Source: Vitis vinifera | Taxonomy: Eukaryota; Streptophyta; Magnoliopsida; Vitales; Vitaceae | DNA: 64,000 nt | NCBI RefSeq assembly: GCF_030704535.1 | Contig: NC_081818.1 | Coordinates: 28,497,001-28,561,000 of the forward strand | Direction: 5' to 3' | Part shown: piece after piece, positions 23,164-35,428 of the stretch | Layout: every line of letters starts with the position of its first letter | How positions within the stretch are numbered: the first letter of the stretch is position 1 | Notes under the pieces: model-generated | Database searches by the model: none | Told to the model about the DNA's origin: nothing | What the model saw: the letters and a program-made list of their open reading frames with translations, nothing else | Made by a program: the position numbers and the translations under genes

Positions 23164-24594
23164 TCAGTTGTCATCAACAACACTAGCTTCTTCCTTGGCC
23201 TTCAAACTTGCTACTCCTTTGGCAGCCTCCAGAGCTCGAATCAGGCTCTCCAAGCAGGGCTCAGCCTCACTTGAATTGGTCTTAGGCATCAAATGCTCAG
23301 CAACATCGGCCGGAGTCATATTAATTTCCCCCAACAACTCATCAATTGTAGCAAACAGAGGGTGTGATTCCAGCTTAAGATAATTCAGAGCCAGGACTTT
23401 GAATGCTTCGTAGGTACAGTAGGACAATTCTATGTGCTTGTCCATCCTTCCTTTCCTAATGAGAGCCGGATCGAGTTTCTCAACATGATTGGTTGTAAAG
23501 ACCATGACTCTCTCTCCCCCACAAGTCGACCAGAGCCCATCAATGAAATTCAGGAGCCCAGATAGTGTAACGTTGCTGGGTTTCCTTTCTTCCTTCGCGT
23601 GTTTCTGAACTTTGGCCTTCTCTTCCTCCTCTCCATCGTTCTCCATTGTCTTCTTCCTTTGAGCAGTGACATCGAGTGAGCAATCAATGTCTTCAATCAC
23701 AATAATAGACCTACTCGATATCTCAATCAATAGCCTTCTCAGCTCAGTGTTATCCTTCACAGAGGTAAGTTCAAGGTCATAAACATCATATCCTAAAAGA
23801 TTGGCCATGGCAGAAATCATGGTGGATTTCCCAGTCCCTGGAGGGCCATAAAGGAGATACCCACGCTTCCAAGCTCTCCCAATTCTTGCATAGAACTCTT
23901 CAGCCTTGCTGAATGCAATCAAGTCATCCATAATCTCCTTCTTCTTCTCCGGGTCCATCGCTAGTGTCTGAAAGGAGGCCGTGTGCCCAAACACCACATG
24001 ACCCCACATTCCTCCATTGTTGGTATAAAGCTTCCGCTGCCGGTTTTTCGACTTCATAGCCTTGCCCTCCTTTATGACATGATTCAGGTAACTTCCGGTG
24101 ATGAGATCCCGGTGCCGTTGATGGAAAGTGAGATTGAAGAACCTCCTTTCATCAATAGAAGGGTTAGGACTAAATGGATGGGGTCTGGAGGAAGTCTTCC
24201 CGGAAGACCACCATACTTTTACCCCCTCAAACTCATCCACAACCTCTTCTCGATCGTCCATGCTGAGAAGTACACTTTTGCTGTTCCTAATAATCTCGCC
24301 CTTCAGCCTCTTCGCTTGCTTAGAGGAACTGGAGCTTAGGTATCTGGTGATGGCCAAGTAAGCCTCGTTCCTGGACAACCGCTCTCCTGGAAATTCATTG
24401 AATTTGATTTGGATTAGAGGGTGAATCCAATTCACCAAACGCTGAAAGTATCTCCTGATATTGATCCGTAGCTGATGAGGGATGTACTGGTTGAATAGAG
24501 CCCAAACAAACAGTATAGTTGTGATCTTGGATCCAACTTGAGCCAAGTACTTATTTCTGGTCACCATATGAACCAACTTATCTGAGGTCGCCAT
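23164..24594 (-). CDS. AAA-ATPase, BCS1/ASD-like
   Basis: An intronless gene of 476 residues starting MATSDKLVHMVTRNKY. The frame stays open 50 codons further upstream, but that part is purine-rich (GERGKERRKDK) like a plant 5' leader and has no family match, so the start at 24594 is preferred. Features: N-terminal hydrophobic anchor (about 25-40), AAA-associated region, Walker A GPPGTGKST from residue 250, Walker B IIVIEDIDCS from 297, FTTNHVEKLDPALIRKGRMDKHIELSYC, and a short Lys/Glu tail. The charged insert after Walker B is shorter than in the other members. All catalytic motifs are intact. It is next to no obvious partner gene; the neighbours are AAA paralogues. Confidence 0.92.
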   Translation of the reverse strand: MATSDKLVHMVTRNKYLAQVGSKITTILFVWALFNQYIPHQLRINIRRYFQRLVNWIHPLIQIKFNEFPGERLSRNEAYLAITRYLSSSSSKQAKRLKGEIIRNSKSVLLSMDDREEVVDEFEGVKVWWSSGKTSSRPHPFSPNPSIDERRFFNLTFHQRHRDLITGSYLNHVIKEGKAMKSKNRQRKLYTNNGGMWGHVVFGHTASFQTLAMDPEKKKEIMDDLIAFSKAEEFYARIGRAWKRGYLLYGPPGTGKSTMISAMANLLGYDVYDLELTSVKDNTELRRLLIEISSRSIIVIEDIDCSLDVTAQRKKTMENDGEEEEKAKVQKHAKEERKPSNVTLSGLLNFIDGLWSTCGGERVMVFTTNHVEKLDPALIRKGRMDKHIELSYCTYEAFKVLALNYLKLESHPLFATIDELLGEINMTPADVAEHLMPKTNSSEAEPCLESLIRALEAAKGVASLKAKEEASVVDDN

Positions 24595-27500
24595 ATCCAA
24601 CTTGTCTTTTCTTCTTTCTTTTCCTCTTTCTTCTCCTCTCTTCTGTTCGGTTTTCTCACTGTTTCCAGTCACATAAGAGTAGAGATGGTTGTAGAAAGGA
24701 GGCAGATTCATTCTCAGGGGTGAATGGATCTTCCTTTGCGACACTCCCTTTTCTTAATTAGCCTTGAAAAAGCTGTATGACTGCCCTTAATCAAAGTCTT
24801 CCCTCACCTGCTCTCTTCGTCAAAAAAGCTTAAGCAAGAAGACCCTCTCCTCTTTTTGGTTGTTTTATCTGGAAGAGAAGACTTATAATACTCCAATAAA
24901 ATATACCTTGGAAGAGCACTCAATTATTCTGATTGCGATGGTGACATTGAGTCTGTGAAGGTTCCAACCAGGTTCCACCAGTCCACCCGCTCTCATAATA
25001 CTTTGAGAGATTCCAATGATGCCCTTCTCAATTCTCACTTTCCTCAACTTTATTTCTCTCGTACAATCACAACCATTTTAGTTTCAAAACATTTTTCATT
25101 TTGTTTTATTTTCATCCATTTTTAATTTCTACTAGGTAAAATTTTTAGACACTTTAAAATAATAATAATAAAATTCATTACTATTGTTTTTCTTCCATTT
25201 ATATGGTGGGGAGGAGACATGAATCATTCAACATCATAAATGGAGTCCCACTAATTCTAAGTAAGCTTGTTAATATTAACTTAATCCAAATGCAAACAAA
25301 GTGGTTGATCATTCTTTTTTTTTTATCGGATAGATAAGCATCGAGAAAGTGTGAAATGAAACTTTTGACAAATGAAAAGTTAAAGAAATAAAAGCAATAA
25401 TAAGATTCTTATATACTATGAAAAAAACATACTTATAATCAATCAGATCATATCATGCGTGTATTTAGGTCTCATTCCTTTTGATTTTAATTTTATCTTT
25501 TATATTTTACATTTTCATTAATTGATGTGGATGTTTTGATGTATAAAAATGAGATTTGAAGTTTGATAATAACTCCTCGATACCATAATTTTTTCTAATA
25601 ATAATAATAAATTAAAGTTTTTATTATTAATTATTATAAAAATACGTGTTTGATAATAATTTTGATAAATATTTTAAGTCTTTTTTATATTTGAAAAATA
25701 AAATTTTTTAAGTATTAAAATAACTAAAAACAATTTTTACAATCACGGACAGTCATGGGCCGCAGCGGCCGAATTGACCATGCCGTTGACTCCACTGAAA
25801 TCAATGTAAGTTTAGGTCAGGTCCCAATATGGCCTAAATGCAAACCACTACCATGAAATTTCAGGGTAGGGGTCCTTGAACTAGTCTCCCTTCCAAAGTC
25901 GCTTGCAGCCCTTTCACACTGCAACTCACTGTTGACCCACAAAAACAGACCAAGTTCATTGCATTCATACAGATGGGTTTTTGGAATTTTCCCAAAAGTT
26001 CCCCATCATGGAAATAATTCAACACGTGTAGTCAAACTTATCAAAGCTTAGTAGTTGAAAATGCATTACTTAGGTACACATTTGGACATATTTCCTTCTT
26101 TTTGTTTTTAAAATAGAAAATCATAATAAATATTATTTAAAAAAAAAAATTAAGATATAAAAAAAAATACTCTCTTAAATATAAAAAAAAATTAAAATAA
26201 TTTTTTTAAAATAAAATATATCTACATTTCTCTACAAAATATATATGAAAACAAACGAAAAATAAGGTTTTTGAATTATTTTTAAAATATTAAAAAAATT
26301 TCAATTGATTATTTTACAAATCAATTTCTTCTTCTTAAATCATGAATAAAATTATAAATACGAAAACTATTATTTTCTCATAGCATAAGAGTTTTAATAG
26401 TTGGCTCAAGTCACTTGGCACCCAAACCCAACCCGACACAAATAGGCAATATACTATTAATTTTTGGGCTTAAGAGCACAAACAAAAAGACATTGCTAGT
26501 TCTTATTTAATCATTTCATAGTTGGAAAACAGGTAAGAGTCTTCCTTTAATGAATAAAAAAAGAAGTAACAATTAATTAACTTAATGGATGGAGAGGTTG
26601 GAGATAAGACAGAAGCAGTTGGCAGTTCATAAAATTCTTAAGAAAGGACTCGAGAGAAAAGCATAAGCTGGTTGTAGATTTGTAGGCCGCTCATTGCCTA
26701 AACTATTTAATGGTAAGAAGGGTTCTTTAAGTACCATATTTTAAATGTTAAAGTTCCATAAAATCCTATTGAATGTAAACTTAAAAATTCTCCCAGTCCA
26801 ATAAGAGCTCATAAGTAACATGGGAAAAAGGCTATTTGCCCCTATTATTTATACTTGCATGTACTATGTTTAAGTAACATTACAATATATCTATGCACAA
26901 AATTAAATGTATAATAAATAAATAAATAAATAAATAAGTCTTAATTTACTTCCATGAGATTTGGGAATATCCACTGCTATTGTTAATTAACATAAGCATG
27001 GTTAGGACATGTTTAAGAACAAAATTATTATAAATTAGTGAATAAAATTGTGGAAATAGGAATTGGTTTTCATTAAAAAAGAAAAGAAAAATAAAGGCTT
27101 TGTTTACGAAGTGTTTTAATTGGAAAACAGTTAGAAACAATTTTTTAAGATAGTGTTTTAAAATAGTTTTCTCATGTCCCGTAAAATAAAAATCATTTTG
27201 TGGATATGAAATGTTTTTCACTTATTTTATATGTTTTTAAATATCTTTAAAAAATATTTTTTATTTTTAATCATTCTCTATATTTATGTTATTATTATTT
27301 AAAATAATTTTTTAAAAATAAGTGAAAATGATTAAAATATATTATTTTAAAACACTTTATCTCTTTTTTTTTTTATGATAAAAAATATTGTGGGCATATT
27401 TGATAACTGTTTTCGAAAACAATTAAAAAAAATAGTTTTTTTAGAATAGCTTTTGAAAAAATATTCTCTAATTTTTATAGAAAAAAAGTTTGTTTTAAAA

Positions 27501-27959
27501 TATAAAATATTTTTAATATTTGTAAATATATTTTAAAGATAATTTTTATATTTAGTGTTTTATTTTTAATTATTCTGTAATTTTTATAATTATTTTTTAA
27601 AACTGTTTTAAAAAAACAAATGAAAACAACATAAAACAATAAATATAAAACAGTTTTTAATTATCGAGTTTCCTTTATTTATTTATTTTAAAAAAAAATA
27701 AAAAACTGTTCTAAAAAAACGTCTCAAATGGGCCCTTTATCTTTTATTTTCTAGTTAGAAACATATTTTTTTATTGTCAAAATTACTATCTTTTGTTTTC
27801 TGGCCGTAAAATATGTTTTTCACTTTCTTTGTTTGTTCGTGCCAAACAAGACAAAAAACTCTAGAAATAGGAAAGTGATTTCCCATGATATAATTGTGAT
27901 AAAACATATTTTCTAAATGAGAAACAGCGGTACTTCCTGTATTAGTCTATGTTCATATT
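24595..27959. other. Spacer upstream of the second AAA-ATPase
   Basis: The region to about 24900 should hold the leader and promoter of the minus-strand gene; TATAAG-like sequence lies near 24884-24889. 25768-26000 is a diverged duplicate of 18680-18945. About 27385-27735 is an AT-rich inverted-repeat element (ends GGGCATATTTGATAAC and GTCTCAAATGGGCCC). No gene seen. Confidence 0.4.
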
Positions 27960-29160
27960 CAAAATGTCCATGGTATTAGTCTTTGCCTTCCATCTTCAGT
28001 GCCTCCTCCGGTTCTCAACATCACTAGCGTCTACCTTGGCCTTCAAACTTGCTGCTTCTTTGGCAGCCTCCAGAGCTCCAAACAGGCTCTCTAAACAGGA
28101 TTCAGCATGATCTTATGATGGTCTTAAGCATCGAACTCTCTGCAACATCAGGAGGAGTACTGATGTTGGTCTCTTTCAACAAGCCGCCAATGGTAACAAA
28201 CAGATGGTGTGAATCAAGATTCAGAGATGATTCTTGGCCAGCACATTGGAAAATTCCAAGTTGCAGTATGACTACCGCATATGTTTTCCTATCTTTCCTC
28301 TCCGAATAGTGGCTTTATCTAGTTTGTCCGCATAGTTAATAGTAAAGATGAAGAGTCTTTGTCCACCACTGACAGGCCCAAGCCCATCAATAAAGTTCCA
28401 AAGCCCTGAGAGAGTAACCTTGCTGCTTTGACTTTCACCTTCTTCCTCTTCTTGTTTCTTAATTGGATGTATCATTCCATCTTTGGTCCTTGTCTTCGCG
28501 GGTTGAGCAGTAAGATCAACTGAGCAATCAAATATCTTCAATTACTATGATGGACTTATAAATATCACAATTCAGAAAATTAGCAATTGCAGCAACCATT
28601 GTTGATTTATTAGTACCACTGGGTTCCATAAGGAAGATAGCCAAGCTTTCAAGCTTCTGCCTGTTACTCTTTGGCCTTAGAGAATGTAATCAGGTCGTCT
28701 ATAATTCCTTTCTAGCTTGTTTGGATCCATTTCCAATGTCTCAAAAGTGGCAGGGTGTTCGAAGGCAACATGGTTCCATGGGCTACTTTTGCAGTAGCCA
28801 TCCTCACCTGTCATTAGTATAAAGTTAGCACTGCCTGCTCCGGGTCTTAATAGCCTTGCCCTCTTCCAACACATAACTCAGGTAACGACCAGCCCTGATC
28901 ATGACAGTACTTATGAAAGGTGAGTCTGTAATGCCTTTTGTGGCTCTTTGCAGCATAGACCTCAAATGACTCTGTTGATGGAGTTACTCTATCAAAAACC
29001 CATAAAAGCCTAATGCCCTCAAACTCATCCCAGACCTCCTCATAATCGTCCACGCCAATGACTAGAAGTTGGCTCTTTTTTGGCTTTTATCCTTTTAGCT
29101 TGTTTGGTGGATTTGAAACTGAGGCAGGCTCCAATGACAGTGTAGGCTTCATGGAGCTTG
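27960..29160 (-). pseudogene. Decayed AAA-ATPase pseudogene
   Basis: Pieces of the family are recognisable in shifting frames. From 5' to 3' they are FKSTKQAKR near 29110, MDDYEEVWDEFEGIRLLW (29053 leftward), RHYRLTFHK, VAFEHPATFETLEMDPNK near 28740, a damaged Walker A region near 28600, FDCSVDLTAQ and SSKVTLSGLWNFIDGLG (28541-28350), FTINYADKLD, and the C-terminal AENLM-type region near 28140. There are several frameshifts, and the N-terminal anchor is missing beyond about 29160. It is closest to the gene at 29860-31389, with which it lies in tandem. Confidence 0.85.
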
Positions 29161-29859
29161 TATTTACATTAAAAAAAACCTTAGTGGCCTGTCTTCACCT
29201 GATGAGAAACGAGTTTCTAAAGTACCATAAACATAAAAACAATGCCTTAGGGAAACATGCATGGGGGAGACCACAAATTCTCCATTTTCCCCACTCATAA
29301 ACTTATGCTCTTTTAGAATTTCTGCCAATTTCAAATTTTGAAAACCATATGATGGATCAAGCTTACTTAAGATGCCAGAATGCAATTTGTTTTCGAGAAG
29401 TGCCTTTGTTAAGAGCAAAGCTGTTCATTCTGACTTGGGGGGCAATAGCACAACTCAATGTGCCCTTCCAGAATGATTCTAAAATGAAATTCTTATGGTA
29501 CTTCCTTCTTGTATTATCATGTTCTGTATGCATGTTTGTAGGATAAGGTTTTCCATTAATTTCTATGGTCTTCATTCAAATTAATTGACTTCTTTACACG
29601 TAGTTATTTTCTTCTCTGAAGGGTTTTCAAATTTCACATCTGTCCATTAAAGCATAGAACATATTGAAATAAGTGCTACAAACAAAAAAACTCATGCCTA
29701 AATCTTTTGACTATGCAAATCTTAATTGCTTGAGACAATCTTCATCACATTTATTATAATATATTGTATACTAGCATATAGGCTAAAATTTTGAAAGCAA
29801 GTGCTAAGCTGATTCTAAAAATGAACTTGGAGTCAAAAGTGTAATATAAACCTGGCTGA
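29161..29859. other. Spacer between AAA pseudogene and third AAA gene
   Basis: Moderate-complexity DNA. Two minus-strand open frames of 84 and 70 codons overlap here (29164-29418, 29363-29575) and together look more protein-like than background, but I recognise no domain. The part before 29860 should include the 3' UTR of the next gene. Confidence 0.3.
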
Positions 29860-31387
29860 TCAGATGCCAATGGATTTTTCCTTTACTTCCTCCTCTGCCA
29901 CTGGTTCCTTCTCTCCCACTGTTTCTTTAGCTGATGATTCCTCTCCCTTGCTGTCTTTAGCAGCTCTCAACTTCAGTTCTTCCTTAGCATTGATACTGTC
30001 TTTCTTGGCAGCTTCAAGGGCTTGAATCAGGCTTTCTAAGCATGTCTCAGAATCTCCTTTGATGGTCTTTGGCATCAAATTCTCTGCAACATCAGCAGGA
30101 GTCATGCTGATTTCCTCCAACAAGCTGCCAATAGTTTCAAAGAAGGGGTGTGATTCGATATTCAAGTAATTCTTTGCCAGGACTTTGAAAGCTTCAAAGC
30201 TGCAGTAGGACAGCTCAATGTGCTTATCCATCCTTCCTCTCCTAATGAGAGCTGGATCAAGTTTCTTCACATAATTAGTAGTAAATATGATGAGTCTTTC
30301 ACCCCCACTAGATGACCAAATGCCATCAATAAAATTCAAAAGCCCAGATAGAGTGACCTTGCTGTTCTGCCTTTCACCATCTTCCTCTTCTTCCTTTTTC
30401 TTAATGGGATCAGTCTCTTCCTTGTTCCCATCTTTCTGGTTTTTCTTCTTCCTTTGACCAGTAAGTCCAAGTGAGCAATCAATATCCTCTATCACAATGA
30501 TGGACTTGCTTGACGTCTCAATCAGTAGCTTCCTCAATTCAGTGTTACTCTTCACAGCAGTTAACTCGAGATCATAAACATCATACTTCAGAAAATTAGC
30601 AATGGCGGCTATCATGGTTGATTTACCTGTCCCAGGGGGTCCATAAAGGAGATATCCACGCTTCCAAGCCTTCCCGATTCTCGCATAGTACTCTTTGGCC
30701 TTGCTAAACGTAGTCAGGTCATCCATAATTTCCTCTTTCTTCTTTTGATCTATTGCCATTGTCTCAAATGAGCCAGGGTGCTCGAAAACAACATGGCTCC
30801 ACAAGGTCCTTGAGCTGTAAGAATTGTGGCTTGGATTGTTAGTGTAAAGCTTCCTCTGCCGGTTTTTAAAAGCAATAGCCTGCCCCTCTTCCACCACGTA
30901 TTTCAGGTAAGACCCTGTGATGATCTCCCGGTACTTCATGTGAAAGGTGAGCTTATAATACCTCTTCTCACTGGTTGCAGGATAGAAGGAAAATGACTGT
31001 GTAGTGGGGACAAGCTTTATCAAAGACCACACAAGCTTGATGCCCTGAAATTCATCTGAAACCTCCTCATGATCATCCATGGTAAGGACTACCGACTTGC
31101 TGTTTCTCTGGACGTTGCCTTTAAGCCTTTTGGCTTGTTTGGTGGACTTGGAACCCAGGTAGCTTTCAATGGCACTGTAGGCCTCATTGCGCCTGAAACT
31201 ATCTCGAGAGAACTCATGGAATCTGATCTGAATGTAAGGGTAGAATAAGCTGGACAATCTATCATAGAGTCTTGCAATGGAGGCCTGAAGATGACGGGGA
31301 AAGTAGCGATGAAACATGGCCCAGAGGAACATCAAGCTAGCAATTGATGATCCCAGTTGAGCCCATAATTCCTTCATCACTCTCGTC

Positions 31388-31389
<2 letters not shown>
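29860..31389 (-). CDS. AAA-ATPase, BCS1/ASD-like
   Basis: An intronless gene of 509 residues starting MTRVMKELWAQLGSS; Met5 is an alternative start. The hydrophobic anchor SIASLMFLWAMFHRYFP is at about 15-31. Walker A GPPGTGKST begins at residue 250, Walker B IIVIEDIDCS at about 297, followed by a Lys/Glu-rich insert, LSGLLNFIDGIWSSSGGERLIIFTTNY and ALIRRGRMDKHIELSYC. The C-terminal tail from about 460 is rich in Lys and Glu and may form a coiled coil. All catalytic residues are intact. The leader contains a (GAAA)n microsatellite directly before the ATG. It resembles the unit A/B/D genes more than the gene at 12784. Confidence 0.92.

Positions 31390-31390
<1 letters not shown>

Positions 31391-31418
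<28 letters not shown>
31391..31418. repeat. (CTTT)n microsatellite in the 5' leader
   Basis: Seven CTTT units (GAAA on the coding strand) end two bases from the start codon of the gene at 31389. Confidence 0.9.
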
Positions 31419-31419
31419 A

Positions 31420-32854
31420 CCTCCTCCTCCTTTTCTGTTCTTCTTCTTCTTCTTCTACACAAATGCTCTTCTTATGGGGTCTCTCCCAGTTTCTCTGCTC
31501 AGGATCATAACCCACAAGTTTCCCATTTAGCTGGTGCTCATAAGTAACTCATGCCTAACAAAAGAATCATTTTGTTTTTGTTCTTTCAGTTTCTTGTACC
31601 CACCCTCACACTCTCTCACACTGTTGCCTCCTGTCAGTTCCTCAATATATATCAATCCAGTGGAATCCCAATTCATCAAGGAAAAAAATAAAATTAACAT
31701 TTATTTTCACAAATGCCCATGATCTTCCATGAATTTGTTCCCCACCTTTTCGAACTCTTTGGACCATGCCCCTTCAGTTTGTCACACGGGCTATGAAGAG
31801 GGGTGTTCTTTTCAAATAAATTTTTTTTAAATGACTTTTAAGAAATGATACTCCAAGAATTTAAATAAAAAAAAATTGTAAGAAATCTAACTGTAAAATT
31901 TTCCATAATTATAATAATTTCCGTAAAAATAATCTTAAAATTTTAATGGAGTTATACGTACTTTTAAATATATTATAACTAGTTAGTAAGAGTTTGAGGG
32001 CTATTATTATTATCTATATTTCAAGTATCTTATTATGCATATTATTTTTAGTTTTTAAAACCAAAAATAAACTTAATTAATGTGAATAAATTTAAGATTT
32101 GCAAATAGAATTGGAACAGAATATACCATTTAACTATTTAATAATATATAAAAAATTTTATTAAAAAATTAGTTTTATTTTAAAAATTATTATAAAATAA
32201 TAAATTTAATACATAATAAAAAAAAGAAATAGGTTGAGATAACTTTAGCATGGAAAAAAAAGGGAAAATAAGATAAAAATAAGTGGATTTTATAAAATAT
32301 TTTATTTATAAAAATTTTATTCAACTCTATAAAGTAAATATTTTTTTTTAGGTTTATATAAAAGGTATAAAGTTATTTTATTTAAATTTTTTATCAATTG
32401 CATTTGAAATGTAATTATTTTTTATTTTTCAAAATTTTTAAAATTAAATTTATATTTTTAGGGTTTGATTTAAAAAAAAATTATCTTGTTACGTTTATGA
32501 TTTTTTTTTTTAAATATTTATGTTTTTTTTTTTTTGGAATATTTGATGGGGCATTAATCATATTATATAAATTGAAAATTTGAGGAGGAGCACATTTGCC
32601 AAGAGAGACATTTTGTCATTTTGTGATAGATAGCTTTTTTCTTTTAGCAAAAATCTTTTTTTATTAATATTAAAAAAAAAAAAAAAAAGTCTAGCAACTG
32701 GGAAGGTAATGAGTCAATTTCAGATGGGAAAGAAAGTGTCAAGATCAAGAATGTTAATTTAAGAAATAGTGAAGACTCGTGGCCATTGAGGATTGTTATG
32801 TCTTTCTCAAGCGTGGAAAAAAAGAGTGCATGGCTTAAAATATTTTGAAAACTT
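31420..32854. other. Promoter side of third AAA gene and AT-rich spacer
   Basis: A TATATATT stretch at about 31645-31652 (minus strand) could be the TATA box, roughly 255 bases before the start codon. From 31800 to 32700 the DNA is very AT-rich with no gene. Confidence 0.35.
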
Positions 32855-33089
32855 GATGATATATTTATATTTATAAATTAAAAGTCTAAATTAGGTTCGA
32901 ACTTAAGTCTTCCATCATTCATTGACAGCTTGGCCAGAACATTGGTTGTTGGGATGTATGAGCACAGCATTTTCAGTTCTTAGTCAAACTACAAAAACGG
33001 AAAAAACAATTGATCCTCATGTTTTAAAAGAAAGAAATTACTGTGAAGAGTATGAAATAATATTAAAAATAAAACAAAATTGAAATTCT

Positions 33090-33095
33090 TTTATT
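33090..33095 (-). terminator. Candidate polyadenylation signal AATAAA (unit A)
   Basis: AATAAA on the coding strand about 170 bases after the stop codon. It is conserved in unit D at the same distance. Confidence 0.35.
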
Positions 33096-33265
33096 CCAGT
33101 CACAGACTGAGAAATAAGAAGAGAAACAAGAGAAAAGGAGTACTGACAGCTTGAACCAAACAACCAGCTGCATCAGACCAGAGTCAGATGGAAGTTGGTC
33201 CATTTAGCCCAGAGCTTCCTTCTACATGACAAACACACTGAACCTAAAAGCTTATCCTAAATTAA

Positions 33266-34852
33266 TTAAGTAGATGGTGGTTCTTTGGGGATCACCCCAT
33301 TTTCTCTCAGTGCCGACACTCCATTCTCTTTCACCTCTTCACCTGACGTTTCCTTCTCTTTCACTTCTCCAGCAGTTGCCTCCTTCTCCTTCCCTTCTTT
33401 CTCGGCCTTTAGCCTCTCCTCTTCCTCTTCCTTCTCGGCCTTCACCCTCGCTTCTTCCTTGGCGGTCTCAAGGGCCTGAATCAAATTCTCCAAACAAGCT
33501 GTCCCAGGATCATCAGTACTGATGGACTTGGGCATCAAATTTTCCGCAACATCAGCAGGAGTCATATTGGTTTCCTCCAACAATCTGCGGATGCTTGCAA
33601 ACAAATGGTGGGAGTCCAGATCCAAGTAATTCTTAGCAAGCACCTTGAATGCTTCAAAGCAACAGTAGGATAATTCTATGTGCTTGTCCATCCTCCCTCT
33701 CCTTATGAGAGCAGGATCAAGTTTTTCCACGTGATTGGTGGTGAAAACTATGAGTCTCTCTTCGCCACAAGCTGACCACAGCCCATCAATAAAATTCAGA
33801 AGCCCGGATAGAGTAACCTTGCTTTCTTTGCTTTCACCTTCTTTCCCCTTCTTAAGAATTGGATTATCCTTGGACTCTTCGTCCTCCTCTTCCTTTTCCT
33901 TCTTCTTCTTGCGTTGGCCTGTGAGGTCAAGCGAACAGTCGATGTCCTCTATCACAAGGATGGACTTACTCGTTGTCTCGATCAGTAGCTTCCGCAGCTC
34001 CGTGTTGTCCTTAACTGAAGTGAGTTCAAGATCATAAATATCATAATTCAAAAGGTTTGCCATGGCAGCAATCATGCTTGACTTGCCAGTTCCTGGAGGA
34101 CCATGAAGGAGATAACCTCGCTTCCAAGCCTTCCCAATTTTTGAATAATACTCTTTCCTCGTACGGAAGATGGTGAGATCATTAACAATTTCCTCCTTCT
34201 TCTTTGACTCCATTGCTAGAGTCTCAAAAGTGGCTGGGTGCTCAAAGGTTACATGACTCCACACCGACTTTTTGTACCCATACCAATTCTGACTTGGATT
34301 GTTAGTGTAGAGCTTCCGCTGCCGATTTCTAACTGCAATTGCCTTCCCTTCCTTTATCACATGATTCAGATAAGACCCCACGATCAAATCTCGGTACTGT
34401 TTATGGAAAGTGAGCTTATAGTACCTCTTCCCATCAGCAGCAGGATAAAAAGAAATGGTCTGCATTGGAGGGGGATTTTTATTGGAAGCCCACCAAAGCT
34501 TGACCCCCTTGAATTCATCCGTGACTTCTTCATGGTCATCCATGCTGAGGACTACAGATTGGCTGTCTTTGACGATATCTGCCTTGAGCCGCTTGGCCCG
34601 GGTAGATGAATTGGCACTGAGGTAGTTCTCAATGGCAGCATAGGCTTCGCTGCGCTTGCGTCTGAAGCTATTTTCAGTGAACTCCTGGACAGTGATTTGA
34701 ATGTAAGGATACACAAAGCTCACCAAGTTGTGGCTGTACTTTTCAATATAGGGCCGGAGCTGGTAAGGGAAGTATTGCCGAAACATGGCCCAGAGAAACA
34801 TTGCCCCAGCAGCTAGTGAGCCTAGTTCAGCAAACATCTCGGCCATCACCAT
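33266..34852 (-). CDS. AAA-ATPase, BCS1/ASD-like (unit A)
   Basis: An intronless gene of 528 residues starting MVMAEMFAELGSLAAG. The frame is open for 31 more codons, but the upstream Met codon lies inside the TATA box at 34905-34912 and so cannot be in the mRNA. The N-terminal anchor LAAGAMFLWAMFRQYFP is followed by the AAA-associated region, Walker A GPPGTGKSS from residue 251, Walker B ILVIEDIDCS from 298, an acidic/basic insert, LSGLLNFIDGLWSACGEERLIVFTTNHVEKLD and ALIRRGRMDKHIELSYC. The tail from about 455 is Lys/Glu-rich and ends GVIPKEPPST. All motifs are intact. By eye it is about 95% identical to the genes at 55448 and 61989. Confidence 0.93.
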   Translation of the reverse strand: MVMAEMFAELGSLAAGAMFLWAMFRQYFPYQLRPYIEKYSHNLVSFVYPYIQITVQEFTENSFRRKRSEAYAAIENYLSANSSTRAKRLKADIVKDSQSVVLSMDDHEEVTDEFKGVKLWWASNKNPPPMQTISFYPAADGKRYYKLTFHKQYRDLIVGSYLNHVIKEGKAIAVRNRQRKLYTNNPSQNWYGYKKSVWSHVTFEHPATFETLAMESKKKEEIVNDLTIFRTRKEYYSKIGKAWKRGYLLHGPPGTGKSSMIAAMANLLNYDIYDLELTSVKDNTELRKLLIETTSKSILVIEDIDCSLDLTGQRKKKKEKEEEDEESKDNPILKKGKEGESKESKVTLSGLLNFIDGLWSACGEERLIVFTTNHVEKLDPALIRRGRMDKHIELSYCCFEAFKVLAKNYLDLDSHHLFASIRRLLEETNMTPADVAENLMPKSISTDDPGTACLENLIQALETAKEEARVKAEKEEEEERLKAEKEGKEKEATAGEVKEKETSGEEVKENGVSALRENGVIPKEPPST

Positions 34853-34904
34853 CTTCTTCTCCACAGTTTCGAGTATTAGTAGTAAAATGTGTTTGTGCTT
34901 GCCC

Positions 34905-34912
34905 ATTATATA
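34905..34912 (-). promoter_or_regulatory. TATA box of the unit A AAA gene
   Basis: CTATATAAT on the minus strand, about 55 bases before the start codon. The block from TTTTGCTCC through TATA is conserved in units B and D. Confidence 0.7.
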
Positions 34913-35381
34913 GGGGAGCAAAACCGACCACTGATATTCTATCATCTCACAAGTTCCACCGTGTCTGCTACTCTGTGGCCACCGGCTAATGACGACATAT
35001 CAAGTTCTATTAGTATTTTGTGCCTTGGCCCACAAGGAAGATTCCCATTTTCCCATTTGCTTGTATCAGCCGCCATCTTTGACGAGACCAAATTTCCATA
35101 TGTTGAAGACACGAGTTACTATGGAAAAAAAAATAAAAAAATAAAAAAATTATTTTTTAAAAAAAAAGTTCCCAAATTTAAAAAAAAAAATTCCTCAAGG
35201 AATTCGTCTCTTAATTCCTCAAGGGAACTCGTATCTTGAGAGACGAGTTCTCATGGAAAAAAAAAAATAAAACAAAAATATTTAAAAAAGAGACGAGGAA
35301 TTGTTTTTTTTTTTTATTTGAGAATTTTTTTTTCCATGGGAACTCGTCTTTTCAATTTGGGAATTTTTTTATAATTTGAGA

Positions 35382-35384
<3 letters not shown>

Positions 35385-35425
<41 letters not shown>
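35385..35425. repeat. (TA)n microsatellite
   Basis: About 20 TA units inside the hairpin-rich insert. Confidence 0.95.

Positions 35426-35428
<3 letters not shown>

Noticed and set aside
24595-24744. N-terminal extension of the second AAA-ATPase
   Set aside because: Purine-rich leader-like translation, no match to family N-termini.
33274-33522. Ser/Pro-rich open frames antisense to the AAA genes (also at 62008 and 33735)
   Set aside because: They recur in every paralogue opposite the Lys/Glu tail or the charged insert and follow from the sense coding.
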